64,000 nt of DNA from Streptomyces capillispiralis. Its GTDB lineage: Bacteria > Actinomycetota > Actinomycetes > Streptomycetales > Streptomycetaceae. Within the stretch, counting starts at the first letter, position 1. Every line of letters begins with the position of its first letter. The translations under genes were made by a program, and so were the position numbers. The stretch spans positions 7,142,001 to 7,206,000 of the forward strand of contig NZ_VIWV01000001.1 of assembly GCF_007829875.1 (NCBI RefSeq), in the 5' to 3' direction. The notes beneath the pieces were generated by a model. It ran no database searches. It saw nothing but the letters and a program-made list of their open reading frames with translations, and was not told the DNA's origin. Below are positions 34,427 to 42,585 of this stretch, in pieces.

Positions 34427-35308
34427 GTGGTACTCGAACGTGGAATCAGTTTCGTCGATGCAACAACAAGCCCCCGTTCAGAAAAGCCTCGGGTCTGGAT
34501 AAGTTCTGGACTTGCCGCGCCGCCATATGCTTCAACCCTGTCATGCCACCCACGGCATGCTTTGCTGTACGAGGACAACGCTGTGGTTGCCAGAGAGCCA
34601 TGGGTTCTTCCGTCGGCCTCCGAGCTTGACACCATCGTGAACGGAGTTTCCGCGGCGCCCGGCTGCTGCGTTGCGGTTCTATCTCTTTCGTCTGATCTCT
34701 ACGATGAGTTCGATGCTGCCCGAAGTATGGCTGAGATGCTGTCCGACTGGGATGAGGTGAATAGATATGTAAGCGGTCAGCCGCTGCAGCGAGCGATTGA
34801 GTGCGCCACTGAACATGCTGAATCCGGTTCATCGCAGATATGGCAAATGGGTATCCGCGTTAATCCTCCGGGGCTGCCCAACGTCACAGTGGACAACAAG
34901 ACTGGCCGTCTCGTTGGGCTTCATTGCGACAACTGGTTTGGGGCACAGATGAAAGCTCGCGATGGTTCCCCAAATCGTATCGCGATGAACCTTGGAAATG
35001 GGGATCGATATTTCACCTACATTAATCTTCCCCTCTCTAGAATATGGCAGCTTGGTAATGACGCCACGGATCTATCCGTTGCGCGGCTAACCGGAGACCT
35101 GCTTGTTCGCTTTGCGGAGCGTATGCCGGCCTATCCCGTTGTGCGGCTGCGTATTTCACCCGGCGAGGCGTACATAGCACCTACGGACAACCTCATCCAC
35201 GATGGCAGTACCCAAGCGGGTTATGAGTGGGATATCTACTTCACCGTCGTCGGCCGCTTCGGAATTCCAATGCAGCGGCCCGGCCAAGCGGTGGGAGAAA
35301 CTCGCTGA
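34427..35308 (+). CDS. Putative HxD-type iron oxygenase of the cupin/2OG-Fe(II) fold (293 aa)
   Basis: I do not recognise a named family with certainty. The second half has the spacing of a metal-dependent double-stranded beta-helix: GRLVGLHCDNWFGAQ with an H-x-D pair, NRIAMNLGNGDRYFTYINLP, then RLRISPGEAYIAPTDNLIHD with a distal His, and GYEWDIYFTVVGRFGIP. H-x-D ... H is the iron triad of 2-oxoglutarate oxygenases. The first ~120 residues show no motif. If right, it could hydroxylate or otherwise oxidise the peptide made on the opposite strand. GTG start at 34427, six bases after the GNAT stop. It could instead be a non-enzymatic cupin. Confidence 0.55.
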   Translation: MVLERGISFVDATTSPRSEKPRVWISSGLAAPPYASTLSCHPRHALLYEDNAVVAREPWVLPSASELDTIVNGVSAAPGCCVAVLSLSSDLYDEFDAARSMAEMLSDWDEVNRYVSGQPLQRAIECATEHAESGSSQIWQMGIRVNPPGLPNVTVDNKTGRLVGLHCDNWFGAQMKARDGSPNRIAMNLGNGDRYFTYINLPLSRIWQLGNDATDLSVARLTGDLLVRFAERMPAYPVVRLRISPGEAYIAPTDNLIHDGSTQAGYEWDIYFTVVGRFGIPMQRPGQAVGETR

Positions 35309-35396
35309 TTACAGTGAGTGTTCTGCTCGGGCGATCAAGGCGGCTGCAGGCAGACCCCACCTCAGAGAGCCCGAGCCACGCAGGCGCTTGACCCAG

Positions 35397-35651
35397 TCAT
35401 TGAGACTCTTCGTGGTCGATCCGGGCCAGGACCATGGTGTGTTCGTCGAACTGCTCGAAGCCGCGCGAGGTGAGCATGGCTTGGGCGGTTCGGTGGTGGG
35501 TGCCTGTGAGGGAGGGCGGCCACGGCGCTGGGGTGGGCGGGGTGGGTGTCGAGGCGGACATGGGCCTTGAGGGGGCTCTGGTGCATAGGGTGGCTCGATT
35601 CGAGTCCGGGGCCCCTGCCGCGGGTTGGCTGGGCCCGGAGGGTGAGGTCAT
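35397..35651 (-). CDS. Truncated small actinomycete protein (84 aa)
   Basis: Starts with ATG at 35651 in an ATGA overlap with the DnaB-N-like gene, so it is the last gene of that operon. The first ~50 residues are Pro/Thr-rich; the end is AQAMLTSRGFEQFDEHTMV then LARIDHEESQ-stop. From memory, related Streptomyces proteins continue for another 80-100 residues after HEE. The early stop, right at the junction with the lower-GC island, suggests that recombination removed the 3' half. A similar downstream half lies as a remnant at 25226-25387. Confidence 0.5.
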   Translation of the reverse strand: MTSPSGPSQPAAGAPDSNRATLCTRAPSRPMSASTPTPPTPAPWPPSLTGTHHRTAQAMLTSRGFEQFDEHTMVLARIDHEESQ

Positions 35652-36769
35652 CGGTGGGTGCGCGCGGCGGACAGGGCTGGCCGGTGTGGTGGGCCGGCCC
35701 GGGGAAGCGGCGCGGATCGTGCGGGTGCACTTGTGGTGGGCGCGGGGGTGGGTGAGGTGGCGCGGTTCCAGCGGGTACGCAAGGCGTTGAGGTCGGCCAG
35801 GGCGCGGCGGCTGCCGGTGATGAGCTGGTGGGGGGTGTTGGCGGGGTCGTCGGTGTAGGCGGTGATCCGGTCGGCGACCGTGTGGGCGCGGGCGAGGAGG
35901 GCGCGCTGGAGGATCTTCTCGCCCCAGTACTCGGGGGAGCCGGCGGGCGTGGAGACCAGGGCCATCAGGTCGCGGGGGGTGAGGGAGTCGGTGAGGAGTC
36001 CGCGGTGCTGGGCCTCGCCGAGGACGGTGATCGGGTCGACCATGTCGCCGCGGTGGACCAGCGCCGTGACGGACTGCCAGAGCGCGGCGTGCAGCGGAAG
36101 GATGAAGTCCTCCGCGGCCAGCCACCGCATCTGCTGCACATTCGCCGGATAGGCGGTGGCGGTGGCCAGGAGGAGACGTTCTTCGTCCAGTTCCTCCTCG
36201 CCAGCCTGCCGTGGGACATCCCCGCTGTGTGTGGTGCGGGGGAGGGAGCCGGGGTGTGGGGTGAACTGACCGGCGAGGTCGTCCAGGACAAGGCCGAGGG
36301 CGTCGGCCTGCATGAGGGTGGCGGCCGCCGGGTCGGGCCCGGCTGGGTCGGTGGCGGTATGGGCGAGGCGTTCGGCGTGCAGGCGCAGGGTTCGGCGGGC
36401 GTGGTCGGCGCGGATCATCCGGGTGTAGGCCGCGGCGTGCTTGGGCTGTGGGCAGAACTGGATGAGGGCGTGGAGGTGGGAGGCGTTCAGGCCGGGGGCG
36501 TGGGGGCGGGCGCGCTCCAGGACTTGGTTGAGCCAGGCGGTGTCCTTGGCGTGGTCGTCGGGGTCGGGCGGTGGAAGGGTGCGGATCGCGGTGAACAGGT
36601 TGGCGTGGGCGTGGTTGTCGAAGTGGTCGGCGGCCAAGGTGCCGGTGTCGGCCAGACGTGCCGGTTGGAGGAGGAGGGCGCCGAGCAGGGCCTGTTCGGC
36701 GTAGTGGACCGGCTTCGGCGCCGGGACGCGGTCGTCTTCCTCGTCGGGATCGGGGGTGGTGTAGAGCAT
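35648..36769 (-). CDS. Protein with two DnaB N-terminal domains and no helicase core (373 aa)
   Basis: Residues ~18-120 match the helical N-terminal domain of replicative helicase DnaB (HYAEQALLGALLLQPARLAD, DHFDNHAHANLFTAIRTL). A second such domain follows at ~195-300 (EERLLLATATAYPANVQQMRWL, AAEDFILPLHAALWQSVTAL, VDPITVLGEAQHRGLL). The RecA-like ATPase domain is absent; the C-terminal 70 residues are Pro/Ala-rich. In DnaB this domain binds primase and helps hexamer formation, so the protein may recruit or block host helicase or primase at the element's origin. The ATG at 36769 overlaps the methyltransferase stop (ATGA). A known type of gene in Streptomyces mobile elements; function untested as far as I know. 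Confidence 0.75.
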   Translation of the reverse strand: MLYTTPDPDEEDDRVPAPKPVHYAEQALLGALLLQPARLADTGTLAADHFDNHAHANLFTAIRTLPPPDPDDHAKDTAWLNQVLERARPHAPGLNASHLHALIQFCPQPKHAAAYTRMIRADHARRTLRLHAERLAHTATDPAGPDPAAATLMQADALGLVLDDLAGQFTPHPGSLPRTTHSGDVPRQAGEEELDEERLLLATATAYPANVQQMRWLAAEDFILPLHAALWQSVTALVHRGDMVDPITVLGEAQHRGLLTDSLTPRDLMALVSTPAGSPEYWGEKILQRALLARAHTVADRITAYTDDPANTPHQLITGSRRALADLNALRTRWNRATSPTPAPTTSAPARSAPLPRAGPPHRPALSAARTHR

Positions 36770-38118
36770 CAGGCTGCCAGGGTGAAGTCGTCGGGGTTGA
36801 AGGGCTTGTCGAGGAGTGGAGCGAGCAGGTGCGCGGCCATCTGCGGGGGGACGGCGTTGCCGATCTGGGAGAACTGCTGGCCCTTGTTGCCCTGCCAGGG
36901 GTAGTCGGCGGGAAAGGTCTGCAGGAGGCCGGCCTCCCGGGCAGTGATCCGGATCGGCTCCGGCACCGCCGGCGCGTCCGTGCCGTTGGCCAGAGCCGAC
37001 ACCGGTTCGGCAACCCAGGTGCACTCGTTCGCTCGGTGTCCGAAGAACAGCGTGCCTGCCGGCTCGTACAGCGGGCGGACGGTGGCGTTGGCCTGGTTGT
37101 TGCTACGTAGGGACCATGACCATCGGTGTGCTTCGGCGGTGAAGGTTGGCGCAGGGGCGGTGGCGCCGCGGTTTTCACGGGTGCCGTGTCTGGCAGCCCA
37201 GCCGGCTCCTTCGCAGCAGGACTGCAGGACCACTCCGTCCGGCTGGGGCACCCAGGTGCCGCGCTCCCGGGCGTCGGACAGCGTCTTTCGCGAGCCGGAA
37301 GGGAACGGTTCTGGTCCGCCGCCGGGCCCACCGCCAGCGCAGACGGTCGGGACGGGCCGGTCGGTCGCGCCCCATCCCAGGGCCTCGGCCATGCTGACCC
37401 AACGGGCACGGCCCGGACCGAACAGGGATTCCGGCTCCTCGACCTGGGAGTGCGTCGGCGTGGGAGGCTGTGCCGTACGGACACGGGAGGCGAGCAGCAT
37501 CGCCCGCCTTCTCGTCTGCGGAACTCCGAAGTCGGCGGCGTTGAGGATCCCGCACCAGACCGAGAAACCCCACCCGCGCAGGACGGCCGCGTACTGTTTC
37601 CACAGAGGCAGGACGTCCGGCACCTCCTCCATAGCCACCCACTCAGGCTCGCCGACCGTGTTCAGGGCCTGGAGGTAGCGCATCGGCTCAGCCGCCAGCA
37701 GCGACCGCTCGTCACGGCACGCGGTGAGGAGGCGTTCGCGGGTGTCCCGCCCGGCGGCCAAGTCCTCGACCGCCGCGTGCACTAGCGGCTGGTCCACCAG
37801 ACCGAGGCGCTTGCCAGCCATACTCCACGCCTGGCACGGAGGGGAAGCGATCAGCCCACTAGTGCGGCCGATGAAGGGCCCCGTCGGATACATCGCCACG
37901 TCGGCCCGGATCGTCAACTGACTGGCGGCGGCACGAGTTTTGCAGGCCCACTCGTCCCACTCCAGGCCGACGTCGCGCACTCCGAGGACAGCCAGTGCTC
38001 GGCTCCAGCCGCCCGGCCCCGCGAAGAGGTCGAGTATCACGTGACCAGCCCCAACTTGTGCCGCTTCGATGCACCCGCATCCCCGCGGCAAGCGACGAGG
38101 CCATGCTCGGGCCAACAT
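36769..38118 (-). CDS. DNA cytosine-5 methyltransferase (449 aa)
   Basis: Motif I DLFAGPGGWSRAL, motif IV with the catalytic Cys in ASPPCQAWSMAG, motif VI-like EEVPDVLP, motif VIII-like GVPQTRRRAMLL and C-terminal motifs IX-X (ARWVSMAEALGW, QIGNAVPPQMAAHLLAPLL) are in standard order, with a target-recognition region in between. Starts considered: ATG 38118 (AAGGA three bases upstream) or GTG 38040, which would begin right at the SAM motif. No cognate endonuclease is seen. Within the conjugation operon it most likely protects transferred DNA from host restriction; solitary methylases of this kind are common on Streptomyces elements. Confidence 0.88.
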   Translation of the reverse strand: MLARAWPRRLPRGCGCIEAAQVGAGHVILDLFAGPGGWSRALAVLGVRDVGLEWDEWACKTRAAASQLTIRADVAMYPTGPFIGRTSGLIASPPCQAWSMAGKRLGLVDQPLVHAAVEDLAAGRDTRERLLTACRDERSLLAAEPMRYLQALNTVGEPEWVAMEEVPDVLPLWKQYAAVLRGWGFSVWCGILNAADFGVPQTRRRAMLLASRVRTAQPPTPTHSQVEEPESLFGPGRARWVSMAEALGWGATDRPVPTVCAGGGPGGGPEPFPSGSRKTLSDARERGTWVPQPDGVVLQSCCEGAGWAARHGTRENRGATAPAPTFTAEAHRWSWSLRSNNQANATVRPLYEPAGTLFFGHRANECTWVAEPVSALANGTDAPAVPEPIRITAREAGLLQTFPADYPWQGNKGQQFSQIGNAVPPQMAAHLLAPLLDKPFNPDDFTLAA

Positions 38119-38170
38119 CTGTCCTTGCCGCCCGTCTGCACTTCGTCGGCTTCGTCCAGGCGTGTCCTGC

Positions 38171-39964
38171 TCATGCTGCCGATCCAAAGTCGGCTTGGCT
38201 GGGTGCGTGTTTCGTGATGGCACGGGCGGTGATCGCCGTGGAGGCACGGGCAGAGGCGGCAGCCAGTTCGCCGGCTCCGGGCTCGGCGTACCAGGGGCGC
38301 AGGTCGAGCATCGCGGCGCGCATGCCGGTGGCGAAGACCAGGGCGGTGCCCTTGGGCAGGGCGCGGATCGCATCGGCGGGCAGGATCCGCTCCTGCCGCA
38401 TCGACACGGACGTCGACTTCCCGGACTCGGACGTTGAGGTGGAGGTGGTCTCGACGTCGTGGTCGCCGATCAGCCGGGACAGCTTGTCCGCGAAGTCCGG
38501 GTCGTCGATACCGGATCCGATGACCTTGACGGTCGCGGCTGACCACATGGCGTCCATGCCCGCGTCTCCCCAGACCTTCTGGCCCTGGCGGTAGGACTGC
38601 AGGATCGTGATCGGGATGATCCCGCGTGAGCCGAGGTGGGAGTACAGGTCCGGCAGATCGCTGATCTTGCAGACGTTGGCGGCCTCGTCCAGGATCGCCA
38701 GCATCGGCGGGTCGAGCCGACCGCCGGCCCGTTCGGCCTGGGCGGTCGCGGCCCGCATCACGGAGTCCGCGCACGCCGCGATCAGCGCCGACGCGCCTCC
38801 GCCGCCGTCCTTGGACAGGAGGTAGAGGGTGTCGGTGGAGGTGACGAACTCGGCGGGCCGGAACTCGGCGACGTCCTTCTGCGGGGTGACCCAGGCGGCT
38901 ATCTCGCTGTTGAGGAGGGCGGCGGCGTACTGGCGGGCGGTCTCGTAGATGCCGTCACGGGTCTCCGGCGGTCCCTCCACGGTGCCCTTGAGCTGGGCGG
39001 CGACCGCGGTGAAGTCGTGGTCGCGCAGGATGTCGAGCGGGGTGCGGTCGGCCGGGAAGGCCAGCCACTGCATCACGTCGGTGATCGGCCGGTCATCGAG
39101 CGCGGCGGCGAGGAAGAGCTGGCTGAGGATGTTGGATCCGGCCTTGGACCAGAAGTCGCCCTGCTGGGAAGCGTCCACGGAAGCGGCGAGGAAGTGGCCG
39201 GCCAGGCGGCTGGCGCCGTCGAGAGTCTTGGCGTCGGCGAGGGGGTTCCACCACATCTCGCGGGCGGCGTGCGCGATCTGCTGTGGGTCCATCGACCAAA
39301 CCCGTCCCACCGCACCACGGGCGTCGAGGGTGGCGGTGTAGGCGTCGCTGGCCGCCTTGTTCGAGGTCAGCAGGACCGGTCCGGGCGCGTTGAGGATGGA
39401 CGGGATCGCCAGCGAGGTGGTCTTTCCCGAGCGCGGCGCCATGATGGCGACGGCCACGTCCTCGTAGCCCATGCGGATCTCGTGCTTGGTGCCCTGGAGG
39501 TTGCCGAGGAGGATGCCGGTGTCGCGGGCCTCGATGTGCTTGGCGCCCTTCAGGCTCGGGCGCAGGGAGCGGGCCTTGTCGGTGATCGCCTTGGCCATCA
39601 GCGGTTGGATGTCCCGTGCCTGGGCCATGCCGGTGATCTTCTTTTTCCGGCCGCGGCTGCGGTTCTTGTGCCGGGCCCACAGGATGCCCGCTGTTGTCCC
39701 GAGCGTCAGGAGGAGGAGAACGGGCAGGACGCGTGCCCCGATGAGCAGGGATGTTTCTCCCGCGTGGGGCCAGAGGCGCTGGGGGTGGAGCAGGGCGGTG
39801 GTCGGCTGGTACGGCGCCCAGCCGCCTCCGGTGAGGTAGGCGGTGATGTTGCCGGACAGCCAGGCGAGGTGGGACAGGGGGACGACGACGGCTGCGACGC
39901 CGATCAGGAGGCGCAGGACGATGTCGTACCCGTCGGTGGAACTGTTGGAGGAGGTGGGGGGCAA
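38171..39964 (-). CDS. VirD4/TraG-type conjugative coupling protein (597 aa)
   Basis: N-terminal membrane anchors (IVLRLLIGVAAVVVPLSHLA and VLPVLLLLTLGTTAGILW), then a coupling-protein ATPase with Walker A IMAPRSGKTTSLAIPS and Walker B PPMLAILDEAANVCK, and ITILQSYRQGQKVWG near the end. It should couple the relaxosome to the secretion channel at the membrane. The start is unclear: TTG 39964 with GGAAGG ten bases upstream fits the frame directly; GTG 39972 would fit only if one C is missing from the six-C run at 39956-39961. Previous gene (DUF317) ends at 39999. Confidence 0.85.
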   Translation of the reverse strand: MPPTSSNSSTDGYDIVLRLLIGVAAVVVPLSHLAWLSGNITAYLTGGGWAPYQPTTALLHPQRLWPHAGETSLLIGARVLPVLLLLTLGTTAGILWARHKNRSRGRKKKITGMAQARDIQPLMAKAITDKARSLRPSLKGAKHIEARDTGILLGNLQGTKHEIRMGYEDVAVAIMAPRSGKTTSLAIPSILNAPGPVLLTSNKAASDAYTATLDARGAVGRVWSMDPQQIAHAAREMWWNPLADAKTLDGASRLAGHFLAASVDASQQGDFWSKAGSNILSQLFLAAALDDRPITDVMQWLAFPADRTPLDILRDHDFTAVAAQLKGTVEGPPETRDGIYETARQYAAALLNSEIAAWVTPQKDVAEFRPAEFVTSTDTLYLLSKDGGGGASALIAACADSVMRAATAQAERAGGRLDPPMLAILDEAANVCKISDLPDLYSHLGSRGIIPITILQSYRQGQKVWGDAGMDAMWSAATVKVIGSGIDDPDFADKLSRLIGDHDVETTSTSTSESGKSTSVSMRQERILPADAIRALPKGTALVFATGMRAAMLDLRPWYAEPGAGELAAASARASTAITARAITKHAPSQADFGSAA

Positions 39965-39998
39965 AGAGTCACGTGCCTTCCGGGCGGGGGCGGGGCAT

Positions 39999-40795
39999 TC
40001 AGCGGCTGCGGCTGTTCCGGGCCGGCGGCTGGCGCGGCGGGCCTGGAGTCGTCGGCGGGACGGTGCGGCGCGCCGTGAGGGCGTGGACGCGTTCTTCCAG
40101 GGCGGCGGCGACGTGCACGGCGAGGACGTCCGTCGTGCGGCGGGTGACGACGTCCGGATCGAGGATCGGAAGACTGCGCAAGCTGTCGGTACGCGCTGCG
40201 GGGTGTGGATCGGTGAGCGCGGTGGTGAACGCGGCGACCAGTCGTGCAGGGGTGCGTTCGCCGAAGCGGGCCTGCCACACCGGCTTTCGCTCCGGGCCGA
40301 GGGAGGCGGTGACGAACCAGGCTCCCGGCTCCTGCGCGGTTCCCAGGCGCTGCACGTAGGCCGTTCCGTCGGGCGACACGAGGCCGTCAGCTCCGATAGT
40401 GGGGGGCTGCCACGCGCTCTGCCGGAGCGGTTCGTACGGATCCGAGGGTGTGCTCGCGGCGAGGGCGGGGGCAGGGTTGGTGAGGGCGTCGGTGAAGGCG
40501 GCGATGAGTTCGACCGGGGTGCGGGCGCCGAAACTCGCGTACCAGGCGGGCCGGTCCGCCTCCGCAGCATGGTTGAGGGTCCACCACTGTCCGTGGGGGT
40601 CGGGTTCCAGGCGCAGGAGGGCCTTCTGGTCCGGGCTGGAGAGCAGGACGCGGGGCATCAGGGGGTCGTTACCGTGGCTCCAGCCGCAGGCACGGTGCAG
40701 GGGGCCGGTGATCCAGGCTGGGTCACCGCCGCCGGCCAGGTGGCGCGGCGTGATGAAGTCGACCTCGACGGTCTCGGGAATCGGGGCATGCTCAC
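39999..40795 (-). CDS. DUF317 protein, two repeats, apparent 1-base frameshift near the start (about 265 aa)
   Basis: Two DUF317-type units: VDFITPRHLAGGGDPAWITG ... GWSHGNDPLMPRVLLSSPDQ ... WYASFGARTPVELIAAFTDA, and a second from WQPPTIGADGLVSPDGTAYV to FGERTPARLVAAFTTALTD. No normal start exists in the coding frame near its beginning. A GTG at 40795 forms a GTGA overlap with the upstream stop and would read V-S-M-P, but is one base out of frame; a fifth C in the four-C run at 40782-40785 would restore V-S-M-P-P-I-P-E-T-V-E-V-D-F. The same frame remains open upstream to 40973, but overlaps the neighbour. DUF317 function is unknown; it is confined to actinomycetes and frequent on mobile elements. 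Confidence 0.7.
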
Positions 40796-41316
40796 TTCCG
40801 TGCCGCAGCTCGCCGGTCGGGTGCGGTGGCCGGGGCCGGGGCCGGTGTGGGAACCAGGGGTGAAGGGGCTTTGCGGGCGGCCGTGTTGATCTCGCGGAGC
40901 GCCTTGCCGTGGGTGGCCCAGTCGTCGAGGTAGCTCCACGATTCGGCGTGATGTTCTGCGAGTGCGTCGTCAAAGTCCTGCGTGCCGGGCTTGGCGGTGG
41001 CGGGGAGGGCGTCGCGGGTGACCAGCCATTGCTCGTGCAGTTCGTCGAGGCGGTCGAGGGCGTCGCGCAGGACGCCCAGCTGGTAGACCCAGCGGCTCTG
41101 CACGTTGGTCTCCGGCAGCTGGGCCAGTTGAGTCTCTGCCGTGGCCAGCAGGTGACGGGCGCCGTACCGGAGCGGCTCGAATGCCTCGGCGGTGTCGGCG
41201 TCGCGCTGGCTCGCGCGCCTTCCGTAGGCGTGGTCGTCGTAGGGCCAGCCGTCGAGGTCGGTGTGCTCGTCGGAGTAGGCGTCCCAGGCGTCGAGGATCT
41301 TCTTGCTGTCGCTCAC
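40792..41316 (-). CDS. Hypothetical helical protein (174 aa)
   Basis: Acidic N-terminus (SDSKKILDAWDAYSDEHTDL) and a helical middle (LGVLRDALDRLDELHEQWLV) with a Pro/Ala-rich C-terminal tail. No domain recognised. It lies between two DUF317 genes in the conjugation operon and shares a GTGA overlap with the downstream one. Codon use is normal. A conserved unknown of Streptomyces elements is likely. Confidence 0.65.
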   Translation of the reverse strand: MSDSKKILDAWDAYSDEHTDLDGWPYDDHAYGRRASQRDADTAEAFEPLRYGARHLLATAETQLAQLPETNVQSRWVYQLGVLRDALDRLDELHEQWLVTRDALPATAKPGTQDFDDALAEHHAESWSYLDDWATHGKALREINTAARKAPSPLVPTPAPAPATAPDRRAAARK

Positions 41317-41390
41317 GTAATGGTCGAGGTGACGGCGGAGGTCGCGGTGTGCGCGGTGATCGGCGGAAATGGGAAAGGGGTCCTGTCGGT

Positions 41391-42221
41391 TCAGCGGCGG
41401 GCGGCCGTCTGGGCGGTGTGGGCCTGCGCCGGGGTCGGTGCGGGTTTCGTCTGCTGCCTGCGGGCGGAGCGTGCCTGGGCGCGGAGCGACTCGATACGGG
41501 CGGTGTGGGCGTCGACCACCTGCTGCGGGCGCAGCGGGCTGGGTGCCTGCACGGCGCTGTAGTGGCCGGTGCGGTCGTACATGCCGCGCTGGAGCGGGCT
41601 GCGGTCGGCCAGCGCGGTGAGGAACGATCCGACGAGGTGGGCGGGGACGTCCTCGTCGAAGTAGGCGTGCCAGATGCGCGGGCCGGAAAACTGCCCGTCG
41701 CCGGGCTCGCAGGTCTCAACGTGCCAGGACGACCGGCCACTGAATTCGCTCAACGGGCGCAGTTCGATGTGGCACATGGAGTCCGGCGAACGCGCCGTAC
41801 CGTCCGAGTCGCGGTGCCAGCCCGCCGAGGTCGCCGGCTGCCACGGATCGTGCTGCTGTGGCGGCGGGGCGATGAGGGCGTCGGTGAAGCCGGCGAGGAC
41901 CTCGGCGGGCACGAGTTCACCGAACTCGGCGTACCAGCCGGGCTCGGTGTCGGTGGGCTCGGCCCGCAGCCTCCACCATGCGGAGGTGGTGGACTGCGGG
42001 TCGAACTGGAGGCTGTGGCGAAGGTCGGGACTGCGCAGGACGATCTCGGCACTCAAAGGGTCGGAGACGGCGCTCCATCCGGCGGCGGCCAGGCCGTGGG
42101 TGACGTGGCGGGCATCCCCGGGGCCGGCGAGGTGGCGGGGGCCGGTGTCGAAGGGGATCTGCCAGGCGTGCTTTTCGGCGAACCCGGCGAGCTGCCGTTC
42201 GCTCAGCGGCACCGACCGCAC
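41391..42221 (-). CDS. DUF317 protein (276 aa)
   Basis: Second DUF317 copy. First unit: PFDTGPRHLAGPGDARHVTH, GWSAVSDPLSAEIVLRSPDL, WYAEFGELVPAEVLAGFTDA; second unit: FSGPRIWHAYFDEDVPAHLV followed by GSFLTALADRSPLQRG. The C-terminal ~60 residues are basic and Gln/Ala-rich. Starts inside the end of the upstream small gene (19-base overlap), so it is coupled. No catalytic motif is visible. It is about as similar to the 39999 and 42586 copies as these are to each other by eye. Confidence 0.75.
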   Translation of the reverse strand: MRSVPLSERQLAGFAEKHAWQIPFDTGPRHLAGPGDARHVTHGLAAAGWSAVSDPLSAEIVLRSPDLRHSLQFDPQSTTSAWWRLRAEPTDTEPGWYAEFGELVPAEVLAGFTDALIAPPPQQHDPWQPATSAGWHRDSDGTARSPDSMCHIELRPLSEFSGRSSWHVETCEPGDGQFSGPRIWHAYFDEDVPAHLVGSFLTALADRSPLQRGMYDRTGHYSAVQAPSPLRPQQVVDAHTARIESLRAQARSARRQQTKPAPTPAQAHTAQTAARR

Positions 42222-42556
42222 CCCGGCTCACTCGGGGCGGTGCTGACGACCTTGCGCAGCTCGTCCAGGACGTAGTGGAGCATGTACTGGTCGGTCTGCA
42301 CCCACGCTGCGGCACGCAGCTCGGTGACCAGATCGCTGATCTTCTCGCTGTGCGGTGTGTTCGGGTGGCTCTGTACGGCGCGGGCGAGGGCGCGCAGTGT
42401 GTCGCCGAGCTGGATGGGCAGGCCGGTGTATTCGTCGAGGAGGGGCTCGACGAGAGCGAGCGCCTCCTTGGGGTCGGGGTTCTCGCGCAGGTATTCGGTG
42501 AGACGGCAGAGGGTGTCGGTCGCGGCGCGGATGGTGTCCGGGGTGAGTGCGGGCAT
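42203..42556 (-). CDS. Hypothetical acidic helical protein (117 aa)
   Basis: ATG at 42556. Helical throughout (IRAATDTLCRLTEYLRENPD, ALALVEPLLDEYTGLPIQLG, KISDLVTELRAAAWVQTDQY). No domain recognised. It lies between two DUF317 genes and overlaps the downstream one by 19 bases. The much longer frame running up to 43522 is a shadow; only this end portion has normal composition. Confidence 0.65.
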   Translation of the reverse strand: MPALTPDTIRAATDTLCRLTEYLRENPDPKEALALVEPLLDEYTGLPIQLGDTLRALARAVQSHPNTPHSEKISDLVTELRAAAWVQTDQYMLHYVLDELRKVVSTAPSEPGCGRCR

Positions 42557-42585
42557 CGGGCTCCTTGGGGTGGTGGGTGTCGTGG

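Noticed and set aside
35397..37484. A 695-codon minus-strand frame across three genes
   Set aside because: Pro/Arg/Thr-rich shadow of the methylase and DnaB-N genes; only its last 84 codons look coding and are annotated separately.
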